Of a DNA stretch of 64,000 nt, positions 16,880 through 25,242 are shown piece by piece. This stretch comes from Sphingopyxis yananensis. Lineage in GTDB: Bacteria; Pseudomonadota; Alphaproteobacteria; Sphingomonadales; Sphingomonadaceae. Position numbers and translations under genes: made by a program. The notes below the pieces were generated by a model. That model ran no database searches, was not told the DNA's origin, and worked only from the letters and a program-made list of their open reading frames with translations. Every line of letters begins with the position of its first letter. Position 1 is the stretch's first letter. Location: assembly GCF_020687785.1 (NCBI RefSeq), contig NZ_JAJEWI010000005.1, positions 124,001-188,000 on the forward strand, in the 5' to 3' direction.

Positions 16880-18103
16880 ATGAGCATGGGGCATAACAGG
16901 GTGGATCAGCTAGGCGCGTCCGAGATTATCGGTAACAGCCTTGCTGCGCAGCATTTGCGCGGAATGATTCAGCGTGTTGCGCGTTCCAAGGCGTCGGTTT
17001 TGATTTGCGGCCCATCGGGCAGTGGCAAGGAATTGGTGGCGCGTGCCATTCACAATTTGGGTGCCCGTTCGAAACAGCCGTTTTCCGCTATTAACTGCGG
17101 CGCTATCCCCAGCGAGCTGATTGAATCGGAATTGTTCGGCCATGAAAAGGGGGCCTTTACGGGTGCCACGGCACGCCGCATTGGCCATTTTGAAGCCAGC
17201 GAAGGCGGCAGCATTTTTCTGGACGAAATTGGCGATATGCGTTTTGAAATGCAGGTAAAGCTGCTGCGCGTGTTGGAAGATCGCACCATCGTTCGTGTCG
17301 GAAGCAGCGAAATGCGCCCCGTCGATGTTCGTGTCATTTCCGCCACTCACCAAAATTTGGATGATGCCATTGCCGATGGCCGTTTTCGCGAAGATCTGTT
17401 CTTCCGCTTGGGCGTCGTTGTCGTGCAGGTTCCCGGTCTGGCTAGCCGCACGGAAGATCTTCCGATGCTGATCCGCCACTTCCAATCCAGCCTGCCAGCC
17501 GAAGATCATTGCCGCTTTGATGACAGCGCCATGCAAGTACTGATGCAGCATAGCTGGCCTGGTAATGTGCGCGAATTGCGGAATTTTGTGGAACGCGCCA
17601 GCGTGCTGCATGGCGGCGAAAGGCTGACGGCGGCAGAGGTCAGGGTGTTGATCAATCCGACGGCCGCGCTCGCGCCCTTTTCCTTTGCGGCGATGTTGGC
17701 CCCTGCGGCTGAGCCTATTGCTGCGCCCATGCCTGATCTTGGCGACGCCGAATCAGATGCGGCTGACGCGATTTTCAAGGCCGCGGACGATCTGATCGCC
17801 ATGATGACCGCCGATCAGGACGCGCTGATGGCGGGTGACGACAGCGATTTGGTGATGCATCATTTGTCGCAGGAACACCAAGATGATGCGGCGGACAACA
17901 GCAATGCGATGGCCAAAAAGCCAGCTCATGGCCGCCCGATTGACCTGAAACGGGAAATTGAAACCATTGAATTGGAACAGATTCACGTCGCGTTGGATTT
18001 GGCCGATGGCATTATTTCCGAAGCTGCACGTCTGTTGACGCTGAAGCGCACGACCTTGATCGAAAAAATGCGCAAATATGGCGTTCAGTTACAGGCTGCC
18101 TAA
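16880..18103 (+). CDS. Sigma-54-dependent flagellar activator (FleQ/FlbD-like), no receiver domain
   Basis: 407 residues from ATG 16880, which has GCGAGGAG seven bases upstream. The open frame extends back into motB, but that part is not credible. The AAA+ domain starts almost at once: Walker A GPSGSGKE (44-51), sigma-54-contacting GAFTGA (91-96), Walker [10 protein letters not shown] (111-119), and the arginine region ending [11 protein letters not shown] 95-residue linker rich in Ala, Asp and Met (about 258-355) follows, then a Fis-type helix-turn-helix (about 365-403). There is no N-terminal regulatory domain. By position it is the likely activator of the four sigma-54 promoters here. How it is controlled is unclear; the linker or a partner protein is a guess. 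Confidence 0.88.
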   Translation: MSMGHNRVDQLGASEIIGNSLAAQHLRGMIQRVARSKASVLICGPSGSGKELVARAIHNLGARSKQPFSAINCGAIPSELIESELFGHEKGAFTGATARRIGHFEASEGGSIFLDEIGDMRFEMQVKLLRVLEDRTIVRVGSSEMRPVDVRVISATHQNLDDAIADGRFREDLFFRLGVVVVQVPGLASRTEDLPMLIRHFQSSLPAEDHCRFDDSAMQVLMQHSWPGNVRELRNFVERASVLHGGERLTAAEVRVLINPTAALAPFSFAAMLAPAAEPIAAPMPDLGDAESDAADAIFKAADDLIAMMTADQDALMAGDDSDLVMHHLSQEHQDDAADNSNAMAKKPAHGRPIDLKREIETIELEQIHVALDLADGIISEAARLLTLKRTTLIEKMRKYGVQLQAA

Positions 18104-18158
18104 GCCGCTTTTCGCGATGACTAGGATCATTTGCTGAGTTGTTGCGTTGCTGGCGTTT

Positions 18159-18560
18159 TTATTGCGCCTGTTCCCGCAACTGCCGCCATGCACTGCTGAC
18201 GCTATTCACGCCGTCCAGCAATTCATGCACCATATCGTCATTGTTCAGGCGCACGGCATCGTCCAATTTGCGGCGCATACTGCGGTATACGCGGGACAAG
18301 GCCTCTGCCACCTCTCCACCAGCTTGATGGTCCAGATTGGCGTCCAGGCCGATTAAAATGGTGCGAGCGCGTGTGGCCGGTTCGGTTGCGGATACGCGTT
18401 GACCCTGCCGGATCATCGACGACATAACGCCCAGCGATAATTCCAGCTCGTCATACAGCATGGAAACCAGCTCTAGCGGATCGGCTCCGGCAGCGCGGCT
18501 TTCCTGTTGCATGCGGCGATAGGTTCCCGCTGCGCGAAGGGTAGAGGCAGTTGCGACCAC
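18159..18560 (-). CDS. fliS: Flagellin chaperone FliS
   Basis: A 133-residue helical protein with the FliS pattern: AAGTYRRMQQESRAAGADPL at the start, followed by ELVSMLYDELELSL (the usual LI-x-MLYDG-like segment) and a C-terminal amphipathic helix. FliS binds the flagellin C-terminus and prevents premature assembly. It follows fliD by 11 bases and converges with the activator gene. Confidence 0.88.
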   Translation of the reverse strand: MVATASTLRAAGTYRRMQQESRAAGADPLELVSMLYDELELSLGVMSSMIRQGQRVSATEPATRARTILIGLDANLDHQAGGEVAEALSRVYRSMRRKLDDAVRLNNDDMVHELLDGVNSVSSAWRQLREQAQ

Positions 18561-18571
18561 GATAGCGTCTC

Positions 18572-19948
18572 TTAGCTTTTATACTGGTTGTTCCAAATCT
18601 CGATCTGTTGTTCGAGATAGGATTGCGTGGCCTTATAGGCCGCCAATTTGGCGTCCAGACCGCTATATTGTTTTTCCAAACGCGCGCGATAAGCTTCTTC
18701 GCGGATTTCGACCTTTTCCAACTGCTCAACCAGCGATTTCTGGCGGCTTTCCAGCGATTTGTTCACACGGTCCAGCACGCCGTCCGATGCGACAGCCTTG
18801 TCGCGCAGGGCGTCGAGCACGCCAGCGATGCCGGGGTCGGTCGCGATGCTGTGTGTGCCGTCGCGGCGGGGGTTGAAAATCGCCTCAACCGCGCCGGCAT
18901 CCTTGGCCAAGGCGGCGTCCAGCTTGGCTTGGTCCAGAACCAACAGTCCTTCTTTGCTGGTGCTAATGCCGATGGATGCCAGCGTGTTGATGCTAGGATG
19001 ACTGGTCAACAGCGTGTTGACCATGCCCGTCAGTTCGGATTCCAATTGGCGCATCGAGGTGCCAAGGCCGCTGAGCTTGCCAGCCTCTGTCAGGCTTTTT
19101 TTCAATTGGTTATAGACGCTGACAAAGTCGCCAACGGTTTGACGAATAATGTCCAAGGGGCGGCTGGCACCAATTTCGACGGGCTGGCCGCCGGATGTTT
19201 TCTTCAAGCTGATCGACAGGCCGGACAAGACATCATCGACAATATTGGATGCACGGCTGAAGGCGATACCGTCGACGGTAAATTCGGCGTTGGCCGCGCT
19301 TTGGCCCAGCGTCATCGCACCGCCATTGCCATAAGAAAAATTGGTTAAATTGGCGTCTGCGCCTGCATCAGGGGTCAGGGTAAAGGCATTGGCGGTGCCG
19401 GTCGCCCCCTTCAGGACCAATCGCTGGCCACCTTCGTCGCTGACCAAGGACGCTGTCACGCCGCTGCCGCTTTTGTTGATGGCGTCGACCAAGCCGTTCA
19501 GACTGTCATTGGTCGATCCGATGGTGATGGTGAAATTTTTGTCCCCCACCGCCAAGGTCATGGTGCCTTGGCCGATCGCGGCGGTGCGGTCCGCGACAAC
19601 GGCGGAAACGCTGGTCTGGGCGCGGGCCAACTGATTGACGATGACGGTGGCGTTGAAACTGTCCGCCGACATGCCCGCGCGGGCGGTGACGGACATGATA
19701 TTTTCGTCCGAGGAGGTGGCTTTGCTGCGCAGGGTTCCGTCGGACACCATCAGTTCGAGCGAGTCAGCAAAGCCGTCCAAATCTGCACGGGCTTGTGCCA
19801 ATGCGCTGATTTTCGATGTATTTTGCGCGGCCAGCGTGGTGATGCGTTCGACCTTGGGCTCGCGGGACGCTGCAGCCAGATCATTGACCAATTGCTTGGT
19901 GTCGATTCCCGACCCCAAGCCCAAACTGTTCACAATAGAGCTGACCAT
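18572..19948 (-). CDS. fliD: Flagellar filament cap protein FliD
   Basis: 458 residues. The N-terminus VNSLGLGSGIDTKQLVNDLA is the HAP2/FliD signature. The middle region (about 100-330) forms the cap domains, with SDNLTNFS-type variable stretches. The C-terminus is a long coiled coil with DRVNKSLESRQKSLVEQLEK. FliD caps the filament tip and folds incoming flagellin. It is first in the fliD-fliS unit with its own sigma-28 promoter. Confidence 0.93.
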   Translation of the reverse strand: MVSSIVNSLGLGSGIDTKQLVNDLAAASREPKVERITTLAAQNTSKISALAQARADLDGFADSLELMVSDGTLRSKATSSDENIMSVTARAGMSADSFNATVIVNQLARAQTSVSAVVADRTAAIGQGTMTLAVGDKNFTITIGSTNDSLNGLVDAINKSGSGVTASLVSDEGGQRLVLKGATGTANAFTLTPDAGADANLTNFSYGNGGAMTLGQSAANAEFTVDGIAFSRASNIVDDVLSGLSISLKKTSGGQPVEIGASRPLDIIRQTVGDFVSVYNQLKKSLTEAGKLSGLGTSMRQLESELTGMVNTLLTSHPSINTLASIGISTSKEGLLVLDQAKLDAALAKDAGAVEAIFNPRRDGTHSIATDPGIAGVLDALRDKAVASDGVLDRVNKSLESRQKSLVEQLEKVEIREEAYRARLEKQYSGLDAKLAAYKATQSYLEQQIEIWNNQYKS

Positions 19949-19967
19949 GGCAAATTCCTTTGCCTTG

Positions 19968-19993
19968 TTAACGGCGCGGACATGCGAAGATTA
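19968..19993 (-). promoter_or_regulatory. Sigma-28 (FliA) promoter for fliD-fliS
   Basis: The minus strand shows TAATCTTC (from 19993) and, 14 bases after TAAT, GCCGTTAA (19975-19968). Both boxes and the spacing match the promoters of flgM and the flagellins. The fliD ATG lies about 20 bases beyond the -10 box, so the leader is short. Confidence 0.75.
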
Positions 19994-20012
19994 AGCGGAT
20001 TTTCCCAAGAAA

Positions 20013-21158
20013 TTACGCGCTGGTCTGTTTTTGACCCTCGGGGTCATAATGGTGGGTTGGGGGGACATCGACCATGGGTTGGCTGCGCCCTTCGGCCATG
20101 GCTTGTTCCAATTGGAACACAAAGGCCAAGACAGTGGCGACCGCGACAAATAATTCCTCGGCAATCATATGTCCGGCCCGCGAGGTGAAATAAATGGCGC
20201 GGGTTAGCTGCGGATATTCCAACATGGGCACGGCAGCATCGCGGGCCAGTTCGCGAATGGCCAAGGCCACATCGCCGCGCCCGCGTGCCACCACCACAGG
20301 GGCGGCATCCACGCCCGGGCGATAGCGCAGCGCGACGGAGAAATGAGTGGGGTTGGTCAAAATCACCGTGGCCTCGGTCACGGCTTGGCGGGCGGAGTTG
20401 GACAATAGGTCGTGACGGCGTTGGCGCTGGGCCTGCTTTAATTCTGGCGAGCCTTCGCTTTGCTTCATTTCGTCGCGAATATCTTGTTTGCTCATCATCA
20501 AGCGCTTGTTGCGCTGAAACCATTGGGCCGGAACGTCGATCAGCGCGATGACGACCAAGCCGCCGGTCATGGTCAGCACCGCCAGACCGATTTTCTTGCC
20601 CGCTAGGCCAATGGCTCCGACCAAGTCGGAACCCGCCAAGGCCATAATCGCGGGCAGATTTTGCGCGATGATGATATAGCCAATGACGCCCAACAGCGCG
20701 ACCTTGGCCAAGGCTTTGATCAATTCAATCACGCCGTTCATGCCGAACATGCGTTTCAGCCCGCTCATTGGGTTAATGCGATTTCCCTTGAATTGCAGCG
20801 ATTTCCCGCGCCATCCAAAGGACCCCAACATGGCAGGGCCAGCAATGGCGGCCAACAGCGCCAGCGCGAACAAGCTGGCGAGCGGCAATAAAATATCCAC
20901 ACCATTGCGCAGCAAGGCCTGTGCGGGGTCGAAATCGCCGACATCGGCGGCATTCAGGGTCAGACCGCGCCGCACCAATTCGCTGGCGGATTGCACGAAC
21001 CAGCCGCCTGCGGCGATGAGCCAGCCCGCGGCCGCCAGCATCATCAAGGCGGTGGCCAATTCGCGGGACATCAGCACATCCCCCTCTTTCTTGCTGTCTT
21101 GCAGCTTTTTTGGGGTAGGCTTTTCGGTTTTTTGGTCTTTGTCGCCTTGTCCTGCCAT
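20013..21158 (-). CDS. flhB: Flagellar export switch protein FlhB
   Basis: 381 residues from ATG 21158, where the typical FlhB N-terminus (QKTEKPTPKKLQDSKKEGDV) begins; an upstream in-frame start would run into fliR. Four membrane helices lie within about residues 35-210. The autocleavage motif NPTH is at 269-272 in ILTNPTHFSVALRY. FlhB switches export from rod/hook to filament proteins. It is the last gene of the fliE-flhB operon, four bases after fliR. Confidence 0.95.
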   Translation of the reverse strand: MAGQGDKDQKTEKPTPKKLQDSKKEGDVLMSRELATALMMLAAAGWLIAAGGWFVQSASELVRRGLTLNAADVGDFDPAQALLRNGVDILLPLASLFALALLAAIAGPAMLGSFGWRGKSLQFKGNRINPMSGLKRMFGMNGVIELIKALAKVALLGVIGYIIIAQNLPAIMALAGSDLVGAIGLAGKKIGLAVLTMTGGLVVIALIDVPAQWFQRNKRLMMSKQDIRDEMKQSEGSPELKQAQRQRRHDLLSNSARQAVTEATVILTNPTHFSVALRYRPGVDAAPVVVARGRGDVALAIRELARDAAVPMLEYPQLTRAIYFTSRAGHMIAEELFVAVATVLAFVFQLEQAMAEGRSQPMVDVPPTHHYDPEGQKQTSA

Positions 21159-21162
21159 GGCG

Positions 21163-21945
21163 TCAGCCCTTTGCCGCGATGCTACGCGCCAAATCGAGCG
21201 CGTCGGACAAAATACGGCCAATCGCTTCGGCCATGGCGGGGGTGCCGATGCCCAGCAAGATCAGGCCCGCCAGCAAGGTGGCGGGAATGCCCACGGCGAA
21301 CAGATTCAGCGCGGGCGCCGATCGGCCAATGACGCCCATGATGATCTGCACCAATATCAGCACAAATCCGACGGGCAGGGCGATGGTCAGGCCTGCAGCG
21401 AACATCAGGCTGCCAAATTCAATCACGCTGCCAATGGCATTGAGCGACAGAAATCCACCGCCTGGTGGCAGCGCGACATAGCTTTGGACAAGGATGTCGG
21501 CCAGCAACAAATGCCCGTCCGCCGCCAAAAAGAGGGCGGTAGCCAGCATCGACAAAAATTGCCCGATGGCGCTGCTCATTTGGCCGCTCATTGGGTCGGC
21601 CATGGCGGCAAAGCCCAAACCCATGGCGTTGCTGATCACTTCGCCGCCGATCAAGGCCGCCGCCAAACCCATTTGCAGGACAAAGCCGATGGTCAGGCCG
21701 ATCAGCACTTCGCTGGAGATATAGAGAAAACCGGGTACGGAGACCAAGCCGTCTGGCGGCAAAGCCATGCCGGATGCGCTGACCGCCGGCAGGCCGACCG
21801 CCAAGGCAATGACCAGACGCAATTGAACGGGCACATTAGATGCACCAAAAACAGGCGCCGCCAAAAAGGCGGCACCGGGCCGGATCATCGACACCATCCA
21901 CAATTGCAGCATGGCCTCGATATTGGGGATGTCGGCGGGGTTCAT
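21163..21945 (-). CDS. fliR: Flagellar export gate protein FliR
   Basis: 260 residues, strongly hydrophobic with about six membrane segments. Family-typical stretches are MVSMIRPGAAFLAAPVFGAS near the start and GLGFAAMADPMSGQMSSAIG in the middle. FliR is part of the FliPQR export gate. I take the ATG at 21945 as start; the longer frame from 21999 would overlap fliQ and adds a polar leader not expected in FliR. Confidence 0.93.
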   Translation of the reverse strand: MNPADIPNIEAMLQLWMVSMIRPGAAFLAAPVFGASNVPVQLRLVIALAVGLPAVSASGMALPPDGLVSVPGFLYISSEVLIGLTIGFVLQMGLAAALIGGEVISNAMGLGFAAMADPMSGQMSSAIGQFLSMLATALFLAADGHLLLADILVQSYVALPPGGGFLSLNAIGSVIEFGSLMFAAGLTIALPVGFVLILVQIIMGVIGRSAPALNLFAVGIPATLLAGLILLGIGTPAMAEAIGRILSDALDLARSIAAKG

Positions 21946-21970
21946 GCCCTGATGCTCGTCCGGCGGCCGA

Positions 21971-22240
21971 TCAGCGGACCAGCGCCGGAATTTGAGCAAA
22001 AATTTCCTTGGTGAAGTCGGTAAGCAGCACCAAAATGCTGCCGCCGAAAATGGCCAGACAGATGGCGGCCACGATCAATTTGGGAATGAAGGTCAGCGTC
22101 TGTTCGTTGATCGATGTGGCCGCCTGCACCATGCCCAGCAACACACCAATGGCCAGAATGGGTAGCAGCAAGGGGGCGGCGGCCAAGGCCAGCACCCACA
22201 GGCTTTGTTGCGCCACGCCAATGAAATAATCGGCCTCCAT
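21971..22240 (-). CDS. fliQ: Flagellar export gate protein FliQ
   Basis: The 89 residues match FliQ exactly in size. It has two membrane helices (about 15-40 and 52-75) with GMVQAATSINEQTLTFIPKL between them, the conserved FliQ segment. It lies three bases after fliP in the export-gate gene order fliP-fliQ-fliR-flhB. Confidence 0.95.
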   Translation of the reverse strand: MEADYFIGVAQQSLWVLALAAAPLLLPILAIGVLLGMVQAATSINEQTLTFIPKLIVAAICLAIFGGSILVLLTDFTKEIFAQIPALVR

Positions 22241-22243
22241 CCG

Positions 22244-23032
22244 CTAGACCCCCACAAAGGAGGAAGCGAGCGATCCCATCGTCAGTGCCCAGCCATCAAC
22301 CAGAACAAATAGCAATAATTTGAACGGCATAGATATGATCATCGGCGATAGCATCATCATACCCAGCGACATCAGCGCGGAGGCGACGATCAAATCGATC
22401 ACCAGAAAGGGCAGAAAGATTAAGAAACCAATTTGGAACGCCGTTTTCAATTCGCTGGTCACAAAAGCGGGCAGCAAAATGGTAAAGGGCACATCTTGAG
22501 GCCGCGCATAAGTGGGGGCCTTGGCGATTTTGGCGAACATCATCAAATCAGACTTGCGGGTCTGGGCCATCATGAAACCATGGACAGCGTCACCAGAACG
22601 CACCACCGCTTCGCCAATATCAATTTGTTCTTGGCCATAAGGTTCGATGGCCACACGATTCACTTCGCTAAGCACCGGTTGCATGATGAACAGCGATAAA
22701 AAGAGGCTGAGTCCGACCAACACCTGATTGGGCGGGGTTTGTTGCAAGCCCAGCGCGTGGCGCAGGATCGACAGCACAATGATGATGCGCGTGAAACTGG
22801 TCATCATCAGCAGCAGCGACGGCAACACCGTTAGCAGGCTCATCAGCAGCAAAATTTGCAACGACAGGCTGAGCGGGCGACCATCGCCGCCGATTTCGGC
22901 GACCGCGCGGTTCAAACCCTCGGCCGTTTGGGCCATGGCGTCACCCGCGCCGAAGCACAGCGCGCCTACAACCGCGAGGAGCAGGCCAAAGCGTGCCGCC
23001 GTTGCCATCGGGCGGTGGCGGTCAGCCGACAT
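22244..23032 (-). CDS. fliP: Flagellar export gate protein FliP
   Basis: 262 residues from ATG 23032. FliP motifs are [40 protein letters not shown] and [21 protein letters not shown] cleavable signal peptide ([20 protein letters not shown], ending DAMAQ) fits the family. An ATG at 23161 would add 43 residues fully inside fliO and is unlikely; ATG 23008 is a further option. It overlaps the fliO end by 11 bases. Confidence 0.93.
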   Translation of the reverse strand: MSADRHRPMATAARFGLLLAVVGALCFGAGDAMAQTAEGLNRAVAEIGGDGRPLSLSLQILLLMSLLTVLPSLLLMMTSFTRIIIVLSILRHALGLQQTPPNQVLVGLSLFLSLFIMQPVLSEVNRVAIEPYGQEQIDIGEAVVRSGDAVHGFMMAQTRKSDLMMFAKIAKAPTYARPQDVPFTILLPAFVTSELKTAFQIGFLIFLPFLVIDLIVASALMSLGMMMLSPMIISMPFKLLLFVLVDGWALTMGSLASSFVGV

Positions 23033-23381
23033 GAAAGTCGCCATCGCCCTGATCGGTGTAAATCCGCTCGGCATAAGGGGGCTGCGGCATGGATGGGTTG
23101 TAATGATCATCGCGGCCAGCGCGATCTGGGCCATTGTCCGCCAAGCGGGTGATGCCCGCACGGGAAATGGCGATCATAATCTGTTTGCCGCCAAATTCGA
23201 CAACCGCCAGCTTGGACCCCGGCCCCAGCGGCATGACGTCAATCATGGTCATGGCGCGGCCTGCGCGTTGGTGGCCCATGGGCAAGCCAATTTGCGCCTT
23301 TTTCCACAACCATAAGCTGCCCCATGCCATGGCCCCGACGACCGGCAGCATGATCAGCAGACGAAGAATATATTCGAGCAT
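23022..23381 (-). CDS. fliO: Flagellar export assembly protein FliO
   Basis: A 119-residue protein with one N-terminal membrane helix (about 5-25), then a small domain with [20 protein letters not shown] that is typical of FliO, and a polar C-terminal tail. FliO helps FliP assemble. Position between fliN and fliP is the standard order. Its ATG and the fliN stop overlap at one base. Confidence 0.85.
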   Translation of the reverse strand: MLEYILRLLIMLPVVGAMAWGSLWLWKKAQIGLPMGHQRAGRAMTMIDVMPLGPGSKLAVVEFGGKQIMIAISRAGITRLADNGPDRAGRDDHYNPSMPQPPYAERIYTDQGDGDFHVG

Positions 23382-23719
23382 CAGCCCCTCCGCTCGACGC
23401 CTGCCCAGCCGCGTTCAGGGGCCACCAATTCGGCCACCTTAATGCCATAGCGGCCATCAACACTGACAATCTCGCCCTTGGCGATCAAGGTACCATTGGC
23501 GTATATGTCCAGCAATTCCGTGGCGGCGCGGTCCAATTCAATGACGCTGCCTTCGCTGATCGACAGCAATTCGGACAGTGGCATGGTGGTGGACCCAACC
23601 TCGACCGACACACGCAGCGACACGCCAGCCAATAGATCAAAATTGGGGGTGGCAGAAATATTGCGGGTATCGCGGCGTTCGCGGGCGGGCGCAGCGTCGG
23701 CTTCGCTCATATCACTCAT
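23381..23719 (-). CDS. fliN: Flagellar switch protein FliN
   Basis: 112 residues. The C-terminal SpoA domain (about 30-108) shows VSLRVSVEVGSTTMPLSELL, then SEGSVIELDRAATELLDIYA and NGTLIAKGEIVSVDGRYGIK, all typical of FliN. It forms the C-ring with FliM and FliG, sets rotation sense and docks FliH. It overlaps fliM by eight bases. Confidence 0.94.
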   Translation of the reverse strand: MSDMSEADAAPARERRDTRNISATPNFDLLAGVSLRVSVEVGSTTMPLSELLSISEGSVIELDRAATELLDIYANGTLIAKGEIVSVDGRYGIKVAELVAPERGWAGVERRG

Positions 23720-24629
23720 GGTCCGGTCCTTCTTCGATATGCTCGATCATAATTGCGGCATTGCCATTGGATTCGCCAATGGTACCGGATGCAAAGCGCA
23801 GGCCGGATACCGTTACCGGAACATAGCGGGGTATGGTTAACGGAATGATATCCCCAACCTCAAGCGCCATTAATTTCACCAACGGAATGTCGCTGCGGGC
23901 CAAGACCGACCGCACGGGCAAATGCACATTTTGCACCGCCTTGTGCAAGGTGGATTTCCAAATGGGGTCATGATGGTCGGGAACATCAGGTTCGACGATC
24001 AATTCGGCGGCGGCAATGCCGCGCATCGCGGCCAAGGGATAGGCGCACAAAATGCTAAGCCCATCAAAGGGCGCGCCTTTGATGGTAAATTGTTGCACCA
24101 CCACATCGTCACCGCCGCGCGCGGGTGTCAATTTTCCGCCATCCATGCTGACAATGTCGAGCACGGGTTCCAAATGCAGTTTGTCGCGCCATGCGCTGGC
24201 CAATTGCAGGGCCATGTCACGGCCAAGTCGGGCGGCAAAGCGTTCCTCGGCGTCGGTTAATTCTTCGCGGTCGCCAACCAATGTGCCTTTGCCGCCGTAA
24301 AAAATATCGACCAGTTGCAGCACCAATTTGCGCGAACCTGCAATCAATAATGGGCCTTTGAGGGCGGGGACATGAAAGCGCCAATATATGGCTGGGGAGA
24401 TGCCGCCCAGCCATTCGGTAAAGCTCATTTGCACGCTGTTGCTGCGTTCGACCTGGATGGTCGGCGCGCCCAAGGCGCGGATCAGGTCGCGCAGGCTGCG
24501 GGAAAATTGATTGGCAGTGGCGTCCAGCGCCGGAAAATGATGCGTCGCTTCTTTTTGGCGCAGCAATAGCGGCGACGGGGCGTCACTTTGTGGCGCGGCT
24601 TTCGCCGCTTTGCCCCGCGCCGATGTCAT
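23712..24629 (-). CDS. fliM: Flagellar switch protein FliM
   Basis: 305 residues. The middle domain (about 55-220) includes SFTEWLGGISPAIYWRF and DREELTDAEERFAARLGRDM; the C-terminal SpoA-like domain (about 225-295) has LARSDIPLVKLMALEVGDII. The far N-terminal CheY-binding motif (LSQxEIDALL in enterics) is not recognisable: the protein begins with a short Ala/Lys/Pro stretch. No chemotaxis genes are in the window. FliM forms the C-ring. It overlaps fliL by four bases. Confidence 0.9.
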   Translation of the reverse strand: MTSARGKAAKAAPQSDAPSPLLLRQKEATHHFPALDATANQFSRSLRDLIRALGAPTIQVERSNSVQMSFTEWLGGISPAIYWRFHVPALKGPLLIAGSRKLVLQLVDIFYGGKGTLVGDREELTDAEERFAARLGRDMALQLASAWRDKLHLEPVLDIVSMDGGKLTPARGGDDVVVQQFTIKGAPFDGLSILCAYPLAAMRGIAAAELIVEPDVPDHHDPIWKSTLHKAVQNVHLPVRSVLARSDIPLVKLMALEVGDIIPLTIPRYVPVTVSGLRFASGTIGESNGNAAIMIEHIEEGPDHE

Positions 24630-25228
24630 TGAATCACCATGCTGGTGAAATAGACATTGTCGATACCACCAAAGCCTTCTTTTTCCCGCAGCACATCGTT
24701 GATGGCGTTGGTCAATTGGCGTTGCAATTGCTGCTTGCCTTGTGATGTCGACAATAGCGCTGGATCTTGTTCGGCCAGCACCATCAAGACCACCGAACGG
24801 ATGGGCACGGCCTGACGTTTGATATTGTTGATCACCTTGCCATCATAAAAGGTCGACAGGCTGATGCCGATTTGCAGAAAGCCGGACCCGTCCGCCAAAT
24901 TGGTGGTGAAGGGGTCGGGGATCGCATAATAAGTGATTTCATATTTGCGCGGATCGACCTTGAATTGGTCGTTGGGCACGGAAACGGTTCCCACCTTTGG
25001 CGGCGTTTCATCTTCTTTGCCATTGGCGGCTGGCACTGGGGCTTCTTTGCCCCGTACCACCAATTTGGGAAAATTATCCTCTGGCCGCTTTTCGCTAGCG
25101 CTGAGGGCACCGAAATAAACGCCAGCACCTGCACCCGCACCAATCAGTACGATAACAGCCACAGAAATCAGCAAGATTTTCTTCAATCCGCCCTTTTTCT
25201 CGGGTTCAGTGGTGGTGTCCTTGCTCAT
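24626..25228 (-). CDS. fliL: Flagellar basal-body-associated protein FliL
   Basis: 200 residues: a polar cytoplasmic start, one membrane helix at about 15-42 (KKILLISVAVIVLIGAGAG), a linker, and a periplasmic domain from about 95 to 200 ending YFTSMVIQ, as in FliL proteins (usually xFTxFVxQ). FliL surrounds and strengthens the stator. It lies between fliK and fliM. Confidence 0.9.
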   Translation of the reverse strand: MSKDTTTEPEKKGGLKKILLISVAVIVLIGAGAGAGVYFGALSASEKRPEDNFPKLVVRGKEAPVPAANGKEDETPPKVGTVSVPNDQFKVDPRKYEITYYAIPDPFTTNLADGSGFLQIGISLSTFYDGKVINNIKRQAVPIRSVVLMVLAEQDPALLSTSQGKQQLQRQLTNAINDVLREKEGFGGIDNVYFTSMVIQ

Positions 25229-25242
25229 CTATCGGCTCCTGA

